This document shows positions 37,814-46,256 of a stretch of DNA of 46,256 bases, piece after piece (the first letter of the stretch is position 1; each line of letters opens with the position of its first letter). Source of the DNA: Syncephalis plumigaleata (lineage: Eukaryota > Zoopagomycota > Zoopagomycetes > Zoopagales > Piptocephalidaceae); contig JAIXMF010000071.1 of assembly GCA_025201365.1 (NCBI GenBank), forward strand, positions 1 through 46,256. The letters are read 5' to 3'. The notes under the pieces are model-generated. The model made no database searches, was not told the DNA's origin, and saw nothing but the letters and a program-made list of their open reading frames with translations. A program made the translations under genes and the position numbers.

Positions 37814-38857
37814 TGTGCTTATATCTTTACTGATACTACTACTGATAATATATAATGATAATGATGATATCTGATGGATATACTGCCCGCTAACTAGTAG
37901 AGGTACGTGTGCGTATGTACGGTTCAAAAGTAAAGGTGGTGAACACGAAAGGGATAGTCAGGATGAGCGTATCTCCTTTTGGAACAGAATCGATATATGT
38001 ATATGTATATATCAAGTTTCAACTAGGAATAGGGTCAGTAGAAGGGTCAATACCAACAGTAGCAACAAATAGCCTAGTGTATATCACGGAGTACTAGTAG
38101 TGTTTTGGTTTTGAAAAACAAAAAGAGAATGGCAATAGGAAGATGGGCGACAATAGGTGGTGACGACGACTTTGTTTCCTATATATAAATATAGATAGAT
38201 AGAGAGTAAGATAACGGTTTAGTTACTCTCGATAGACGTGGACACACACACACACACACACAGATAAAGCGAGATAGACGTACAATCACGAGAGTGTATG
38301 TGAATAGACAAATGCTACGAGGAGAGAGAAGGAGATGACAACAACGGCAACAACGATACCGTTCAAAGTTAGCGAGAGAGGAGAGAAGCAAAGGGATCGA
38401 ATCATGACAATGTATTTATGTATACATCTCGACTACCTGTTTTTTAGTGGTGGAACCATAGACTTTGTAAGTTGATTGGACGATTGTCGTCATCCAATGG
38501 ATTCTCAATGTAAAGTCTGTTCTTGTGTCTTGTTGGCAGTAATACACACTGCAAGCCCTTTGTTATCACGACAAGCATTACCATTAGACGATATCTACTA
38601 GGGAATAGCTAGTATCAAAAGTATGTATATATATGATATATGATCGTGTCTATTAGATACACTTATAAGCAGTGTTTGATTACATTACAAACAGAATAGA
38701 GTGTAAGTATTTGTAAGTATATTATCAAATGAGAAGCATATCTACAAACTTACACGTTGAAGAATAAATAACAAGGTACAACATCCATTTACTAGGAATA
38801 CATCTAGCATGATTAGCCATAGATTATTTATGTCATAGATCGACATTTGCTCATTGA
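37814..38857. promoter_or_regulatory. Divergent intergenic region RAB6 / GUP1-like, with CA repeat
   Basis: About 1 kb between divergent genes. Contains a (CA)11 microsatellite at 38241-38262 and purine-rich stretches around 38100-38400 that generate low-complexity minus-strand ORFs. No additional gene recognised. Confidence 0.45.
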
Positions 38858-41600
38858 AATAGTAATAATACGAATACTAATGCGGAGTTTTCATTCACTC
38901 GTCTCTTTAATACTACGCTTGTCACTACGCTTTATTCATTCATCGTGTTCTTGCTCCCTTTCTCTCTCTTCTTGCTTGCCATTATTTTACATTGCGTTTT
39001 TTGTTATAGTGACTTTTATCGACCAGTCTATCCAAAGGTAAATACTGACTAGACTTGTTTGTTGCTATTGTCTTATTTATATAGACATAATCTCATCAGT
39101 TATACGATTGAATATCGTGCATATAGTTTGCTTCTTAGGCACCAGTAGTGTCACTGCCATATACCGCCATCTCTTTACTATTGGCACGTATGCGAGAACG
39201 ATCACCGACTAGTCGTGTCGAGTTAGCGACATTCCCAAGCGACAACAACAACAACAATAATAATACAGCAGATGACACAAGTGTTACTGTCGTAAAGGAT
39301 GAACGACGACACAGTTCTACCGATACGATATCACCTTCACGATGGAATACGGGCGAGTATTACGTTTACTATATAGTAGCTGGTATTGTTATTCCCTATA
39401 TGCTATGGTCTACGTACTATTTGAGTTCAGGTATGTCTCTATTATTGATAAACTTGCTATATACATGACATATTAATTAATGTTGTTGTTGTTATTACTG
39501 CTGCTATGCTATGCTATTAGATCATTTACCTAATTATAAAGTATATGAACATACATTATCAAATGGTTGGCTATTCGGCAGGAAACTAGTAAGTAACTAG
39601 CATAGTCCATAGTCTATATTCATATGTATACTAATAGTTTATGATTTATGTTAGGATAATACAGATGTTCAGTATAGGGAATTTCGTCATCACATTCCAT
39701 TGTTAGCGGTAGTCGCGCTCATTTACGTGACCATTAGTCGATTACTGGATGTTTTCACATCTACTACACGGAATGGTCAACTTTTGCGTAATGTATCAGC
39801 ACGTCGTGTGTTCTATCTCGTATCATCAGCAGTGTTTATGGTGATCATTAGCGGGTCTAATCTCATTAAGATCCTACTGATTATCAGTATCAATTACGCG
39901 ATCGCTAAAATTGGCAAGGGAACACGCTGGAACCCTATCATCACTTGGATATTCAATCTAACAGTGCTACTATTTAACGATCAGTTCGAGGGTTATCGCT
40001 ACGGCGGTATTAGTAGTGCCTTTGAATTCCTAGTAGGTTACAGTTGTAATACTCATCGTCACTACTACTACTACTAAACTCTATCATTTGTTAGGATAAT
40101 CATCGTGGTCTTATGCCACGCTGGGAAATCCACTTTAAATTTGCCATGCTACGTATGGTTTCATTTAACATGGACTACTACTGGTGTTGTCAAGTAGCTT
40201 ATCAAGAAATAGAGGTACTCGTTTGTTTATTTGTTTACTATTATAATCGATTATTAACACTTATATAGAACAAAGAACAAACCGATAATGAACGTGCACG
40301 TATTCAATCACCACGTAAAGCACACGAGTACAACTATTCGAACTACTTGGCCTATCTCTTCTATATTCCACTTTTCCTTGCTGGTCCAATTATTACATTC
40401 AACAACTTTGTAGCACAAGTAAGCATTTTGATTATTGATCATCATTATAGAATACTATAACTCATTCAACAATGCTGTTAGATGCGTCGTAAACCAACCG
40501 AGATTACCGATAAATCCACATTACTCTACGCACTACGTGTACTCGGTGCCATACTCTGCATGGAGACAATGATGCACTACTTTTACGTGGTCACCATTAG
40601 CAAGACACATGCATGGTCTGGATTCACTCCATTCCAGATTAGTATGGTGGGCTACTTTAATCTCAAGTTTATATGGTTAAAGGTAAGCATGATCATCAAT
40701 CACGACACTATTGTTTGTAACGACCACATCATTACCTGTACTAAATCTATGTAAATGACATACTAGCTATTAATCATTTGGCGATTCTTCCGTTTATGGG
40801 CCATGGCTGATGGCATTGAAGTCATCGAGAATATGAATCGTTGTATGAGTAACAATTATTCAGCTCAAGGATTCTGGCGTAGCTGGCATAGAAGTTACAA
40901 TCGATGGCTTATTCGGTAATTGAAGATACATGAATATATATATATATATATATATGACTATGATAGAGGTACTAATTGATTTGCTCCATAATCGATATTA
41001 GATATGTGTACATTCCCTTGGGTGGTAGCAAGTATTCCGCCTATAATATGTGGCCGGTATTTACATTCGTGGCTATATGGCATGATGTATCGTTTAAATT
41101 ATTGGCATGGGCCTGGCTAATCTGTCTATTTATCCTACCCGAGATCGTGTTAACCCGTGTATTCCGTCCGTATCGTGTAAGTATCACGTAATGATTAGCA
41201 TGTAGATGTCTCTTTATGCTCGCTTCTATTCACTGATCATTCATATGCATAATAATTATAGAAATTAAAATACTATCGACACATAGCAGCTATAGGTGGT
41301 GTAGGCAACATTCTAATGATGATGGTGGCCAATCTAGTTGGATTCGCTGTCGGTGTGGATGGTATAAAAGAAATGGCCAGACTCATTGTTACTCCCAGTG
41401 GTAAGTAGCAGTATCGCATTTGTTTATTAATCACTATTTATTGCTAACACGTATATATTAACATATATCTACGTATTATCATTGTTATAGGTATTGGTTT
41501 CTTAATCTTTGCTCCTATTTGCGTGTTCATTGCCGTGCATCTTATGTTTGAAATTCGTGAAAGTGAAAAGAGACGTGGTGTCACTGGTAACAATTTCTAA
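38858..41600 (+). CDS. GUP1: Gup1-like membrane-bound O-acyltransferase (MBOAT)
   Basis: Gup1 remodels GPI-anchor lipids in the ER; related proteins (HHAT) palmitoylate Hedgehog. Exons from 39139: 39139-39430, 39521-39588, 39655-40032, 40095-40214, 40269-40418, 40482-40682, 40767-40915, 41002-41176, 41262-41400, 41491-41600, giving 593 residues in frame. Signatures: [77 protein letters not shown] and [16 protein letters not shown] with the MBOAT active-site His. About ten hydrophobic helices. An Asn8 run (39242-39265) lies in the cytosolic N-terminal segment. The preceding exon (ending 39037, open from 38858) supplies a signal-anchor helix ([19 protein letters not shown]) and joins in frame, but contains no ATG. 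The start codon must be in a further upstream mini-exon, with an acceptor perhaps at 38862, so the 5' end is unresolved. Confidence 0.9.
39242..39265 (+). repeat. AAC/AAT repeat encoding poly-Asn in the GUP1-like gene
   Basis: AAC and AAT units encode about eight consecutive Asn in the hydrophilic N-terminal segment of the MBOAT protein. Confidence 0.85.
40932..40955. repeat. (AT)n microsatellite in a GUP1-like intron
   Basis: Uninterrupted AT units inside intron 40916-41001. Confidence 0.85.
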
Positions 41601-41780
41601 TGATTCTTATTTGTGACATTGTTGTTACTCGTACATCTACAATGAATCATGATAGAGGATGTGACACTTTAGTAATAATAATATGTGTAATGTCTAGTCT
41701 TTTTAATGTTTGTTTACTCATTGAAACACAATAACAATAATGATAACAAAATATAGATGGACAATGCTTCTTTTAACGAA

Positions 41781-44700
41781 TTATACTGTGATTTGAGGAT
41801 TAGGGATGCTTCGTATATTGGATGTTGATGCATTAGTAGAGGACATTGGTGTTTGTCTACCGAATACACGTCGTACTAGTAAGATTAGCCATGTCCATCG
41901 ATCGGCATTATGTAGTGGAACACTAGCATTCGGTTTACGTGTCTCTTCTTGTACAATATCGGCATCATCAGGATGAACACTACGCTGATAACTATAGAGT
42001 TGATTAGTATATGAATTATTATTAATAACAATAGAGTACTTACTATTGATATAGATAGTCAGGTAAACAGCAAACAGCAACAGTAATGGCTATACCGAAA
42101 TAGTGACCACCCATTGTGTACAACTCAAACATGACAGGTTCCTCCAAATAGTTGAACAACTCTAGGCCATACATGAATAACACATTGGCTACTAGACTAA
42201 GTCCAACGGTGGCTGCAAATACCCAAACCCATCGTCTAATAATAATAACAGCAATCATTAGTATAGATAAATACAAATATACAATGTCATCTACTTACCG
42301 AATAGTTAAAGCAACCTTGATACATACGACGGTTAGGGCAAAATTGCCTACTAGGAATGCTTGAGTGGAATGACTAACAGCTTTACCATTGGATAGCATG
42401 ATACCATCACCTATTACAAAGATGAAAGCACCAAATATCACTAATATCATACATGAATTAATAAGAGCAATTGGTATTATGATGGCGTATACACAAACTA
42501 ATGCTACTTACCAACAGAATGCCAAACGGAAGCAAATGCCCAGCGTAACTCTAGATTGACATTCCAGAATCGACCATCTTTAACCGATTTATATAGACGA
42601 GGATACTATTGAATGATTAGACAATTAGTATGACATGACAATACTCTCATCCTTCTATTCTCTACTTACCATGGCAATTTTATCTTCATCAACGTCTTTA
42701 TCAAAAATGGCCATTGCAATGGGGAATAAACTAGTATAGGCGACATTCCACAAGGTGAGAAAGTAGGTGTTATAGACCGCCTAATCACGATGTAAAGAGA
42801 GGTGGTATAAGTATACATGTTGGTTGTGTTATTATAGAACATCATATTGCATTCTATCCGATTTGCTTACCTCGCCACACCATGCATTAAAGAATCCAAA
42901 CCAGAATTGTACGGTAATAAGGGCAATACTCTTGTAGAGTGAATACAGAATAATATTCGCAATACGCATATAGGAATATCGACCGTGTACCGATAATAGA
43001 CGACGTAATGCTTTGAATTCCACAAAAGAGTAATCGCTAGCACGTACTGCCTGTGCACCTTCCATGCCTTCAATGCCCACACCTACGTGTGCTTCCTATT
43101 TCATTGTTACATACATACATACATGTAAGTAAATACACACAAATTAATAAACAAGTATCATTTGCATATTACACGTTACTCACCTGAATCATACTGACAT
43201 CATTGGCACCATCACCAATACTAAGGGTTACCTTGAATAGTTGCTTCTTTACCAAGCGTACTACTAAAGCTTTCTGTAATGGTGTGACACGACAACAAAT
43301 AACCTAACATTCATCGAGTATGATAATATGACTATGATTAGTTACACATGTCATGAATTGCTGTTTAACATCGTAGAGGAGACATACCGAACGACAACGA
43401 ACACCAATTTGTAGAAACTTCTTAGCCAAATCAGGTAGTAGTAGAATATAAACGAGCGATTCACCATCTACTACTAGAGCATTCTTAGTACTCTAATGAT
43501 CATAGTATTAGTGACAAGTAAGCATGATGAATGACAACTTACATCGTCGACTGCCTCGATTTCACCAATGAATTGATCGAGTAGTGCCGCACATTCAGGA
43601 CCTGATTTAGCATTCAACGTCATGATATTCATGGATGCCGATATTAAACGCGATGATTTGCCTACTTTAATGGCGGTTTCTTGTTTATCACCCGTAAGTA
43701 ACCAAATACGAATATCGCACTAATCATCATAACACATTCATTAGTATAACTTTCATCTATATACATATATTAGATTACTAGTAGTATTACCTGTAATAGA
43801 TATTGAATAGTTTCTGGTACTTGATCTTGTAATTTATCCTCAATGGCTGAACAACCCAGTAAACGTAAACGTACTTCCGCCAACTCTGATGCTCTTGCCA
43901 CTTTTCGATCACGATTACGTAGTGCACATTCTGCCTTATCGTAACGACGTGCAAATGCCTCGTACTCTCCCGTTTTGAATTGTTTCCATGCCATCATTAG
44001 GGTACGTAGTCCATTCACCGAGAACTCGAGTAATGCGTCATTCGTAGCTGCTAGCACTTTCTTATCGGTATCATCTCGTAGTCGTTGAGTAATAATGTTA
44101 TCTGCACCTTTACAAAACAAAAAGGTACCTAATTATAATCATACAGTTATATTATTACTACTGTTATACATTATTATTGTGATATCAAATGATTTACCTT
44201 TGTCATTACGAACAATCACCGACATACGCTTACGATCTGATGTGAAATCAAGTATGCGTAAGAGTTCATAGGTTTCTTCTTGACCTAGATGTATGTTTAG
44301 TCTACGTAATTACCATTGACAACTATCGTGTATACAACTTACCAAATACTGAAATAGTAATAATATCCTTGGAACGATGCAACAATAATCCGTCATCATC
44401 TCGTAATCCGTATAATAAGGCTGATTCATCGGGTGATGGTGATTCATACAATACACTAGTGCCATCTTTATCGAGTACAGGTATGGCAGCGTGACAAATG
44501 GCGATACATCGTATAAAGTTAGCAATTTGCTCCTTTTCTTCCGTATCTGTTATTGTCTACTCATTTATGACAATGAACAATGTTAGTATTCATACTGTAA
44601 TGCAAGTATCATATCACCGATCATTTACCTCATAGTATTGCTTCATAGCACCGACATTGGCTGTTTCATCAAATGTTTGATAACCAACATGCCATTTGGC

Positions 44701-46256
44701 TAGTCGCATTACATTTTGAGTTAATGTACCAGTTTTATCAGAGAAGATATACTCGACCTAATCATAATAATCATAGTAATGCATTGTTAGTTTATCCTTC
44801 CTATAAATGATCATAGTAGATATATATACACTTACTGCGCCGAGATCTTCATTTAAATTAGAATTGTGCACCTTCATCGCTCGACCGGTGGATGATTTCA
44901 TTTCATCATCCCATGACATGAAACTAGCCTGAGCAACTCGAACCAATTCCACAGAGACAAACACGGAAATAGGAATGACAAAACTATAAACTACAAAGAA
45001 TACCATGAAAACACCAAATATTTCCTATGGATAACGAATAAATGGACATGTTCAGTATGTATTACATCTTCAATACACTATCGAGAACTACTTACTCGTG
45101 ATTCTGATTGTGTCGTATTTTTGGGAGGTAAATACCATGCATTCGGATAATTGGCATTTCTTTGTGATGTCTAATATGATATTATGTGTAAATATACAAT
45201 CCTGACTATTGTAATACTGACACTTATAATTGACTTACCGAAGGAATAGCATAGAGACATGTACTGACAATAAGTAAAATAGCATTGAATGCAAAGATGA
45301 ATGAAATCAACTTGTTAAGACGTCGTTCAAGTGTAGAGAATTTAAGACCGGTTTGTTTTAAATTTCTACAGTAATAATTGTTATGAGCATATCATTCTAA
45401 TCAATATTATCTACTGGAGTATTGCTCTTACTTGAATACTTTAGTATCTTCACCGGCATAGATAACTGCTCCATAGATATACTCTGTGTTACGTAGGGTT
45501 GATCCTCGAAGTAGTAATTGTTCCATACTTAATGGTGTCATATCTGCTCGTCGATCGTCGATCTCAAGGGTGACAAGTCCTTCAAAGACGTTTAGTCGTT
45601 CATTGGGCATCTCGCATTCAACATGACCGCGTAATCGCATGATATCCTACAAGTATAGAATAAATACACCATTCAATGCAACTACACGGGTAAATCACAC
45701 TTACTTGAGGTGTATTGAATCCCTGCGTTAATTGAATAGCATCGCGTGTTTTCAAACTAGTTTCACCGTCCAACTCTACAGTGTCGATGTAACAAGTGCC
45801 ATCTTCGTTGGATGAGGATAATAGGACGAGATCTGCCGGTACAGGTATATCCTTGGTAAGATACACCTAGCAATGGATATATAAATAAATATATAGATCT
45901 ATTATAGGTCATGTATTATTGCTTACCACATCACCTGGAACAATATCCATACTAAGCACCGTTTGATGTTGTCCATCACGTACCACCGTAAACTCCTTGG
46001 TATTTGCTTGTTTATCCTGCTTGTATCGTTTCTAATCGATGGTATTAGTAATTGCTGGCTATGTCTCAATAAACTAATGATTACTACATCTTGAATACTT
46101 ACATAATCTTCAAGACCATCTTTAATTGCCGTGATAAGCAACACAATGCAAAGTGGTAACAGTTCAGAGGTTGGATCCAATGACGGTTCGAGTAAAACAA
46201 AAATAGCAGCTAATAAGAAATAAATATTATAGAAACGACGGAAAACTATATATAAA
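41781..46256 (-). CDS. P4-type phospholipid flippase (Drs2/Dnf family), 5' end beyond window
   Basis: P4-ATPases move aminophospholipids to the cytosolic leaflet of Golgi and plasma membranes. Many exons of 60-350 bp on the minus strand. In protein order: MDIVPGDVV (about 45935-45960), [10 protein letters not shown] (45755-45780; DGET dephosphorylation motif of P4 enzymes), [15 protein letters not shown] (phosphorylated Asp; 44725-44739 encodes DKTGT), [14 protein letters not shown] (44080-44120, nucleotide binding), [14 protein letters not shown] (43190-43220) and [20 protein letters not shown], a strongly diagnostic P4 block. Transmembrane segments 5-10 follow, then a hydrophilic tail with [12 protein letters not shown]. 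The last exon is 41781-41991; its junction removes an apparent stop after LPDYLYQ. The N-terminus, first helices and start codon lie outside the window. It converges with the MBOAT gene, 180 bp stop to stop. Confidence 0.95.

Overview
This window looks like nuclear DNA of a compact, intron-rich eukaryote, most probably an early-diverging (zygomycete-grade) fungus. The genes have many 45-100 bp introns with GTAAGT-type donors and TACTAAY/CTAAC-like branch sites. The gene set (Rpn2, Arv1, PTPA, pirin, serine carboxypeptidase, alanyl-tRNA synthetase, Rab6/Ypt6, Gup1-type MBOAT, P4-ATPase) is conserved in fungi. The fungal assignment is inference: no rRNA or mitochondrial marker is present.

Layout. 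1-5.5 kb: repeat-rich DNA with a kinase fragment lacking its N-lobe and a relic RRM exon pair resembling PUF60. 5.7-7.4 kb (-): an F-box-like gene with an apparent frameshift. 7.8-12.0 kb (+): a complete 20-exon RPN2 gene. 12.0-13.2 kb (-): a 7-exon ARV1 gene, convergent with RPN2 and recovered only by joining short exons. 13.4-14.7 kb (+): a PP2A activator (PTPA). 14.7-22.9 kb: an accessory region with repeat copies, coding-like remnants, a broken Gag/LINE-ORF1-like gene, an intronless zinc-ribbon ORF of unknown family and a frameshifted PC4/Sub1-like relic. 23.1-24.4 kb (+): pirin with a hydrophobic N-terminal extension. 24.4-29.5 kb: a near-perfect inverted repeat (arms of about 1.36 kb) flanking a gene for a predicted secreted kinase-like protein. 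29.8-31.4 kb (+): serine carboxypeptidase. 31.6-32.4 kb (-): a multi-pass membrane protein with two similar halves. 32.6-36.6 kb (+): alanyl-tRNA synthetase with a mitochondrial-type leader. 36.8-37.8 kb (-): Rab6/Ypt6. 38.9-41.6 kb (+): Gup1-like MBOAT. 41.8 kb to the window end (-): a P4 lipid flippase, truncated by the window.

The conserved genes do unrelated housekeeping work; several (ARV1, RAB6, GUP1, the flippase) act in lipid homeostasis and Golgi/ER membrane traffic, but nothing shows they form one system. The most unusual material is the accessory DNA. It holds a family of strand-asymmetric (purine/pyrimidine-skewed) mosaic repeats present as direct and inverted copies, repeatedly next to truncated genes, and the large foldback structure that brackets the secreted kinase-like gene. 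Many long ORFs inside those repeats are compositional artefacts and are not annotated as genes.

Exon boundaries were worked out by eye from splice motifs, reading-frame continuity and family conservation. For RPN2, ARV1, AlaRS, RAB6, pirin, the kinase-like gene and the carboxypeptidase the exon lengths add up to intact frames.
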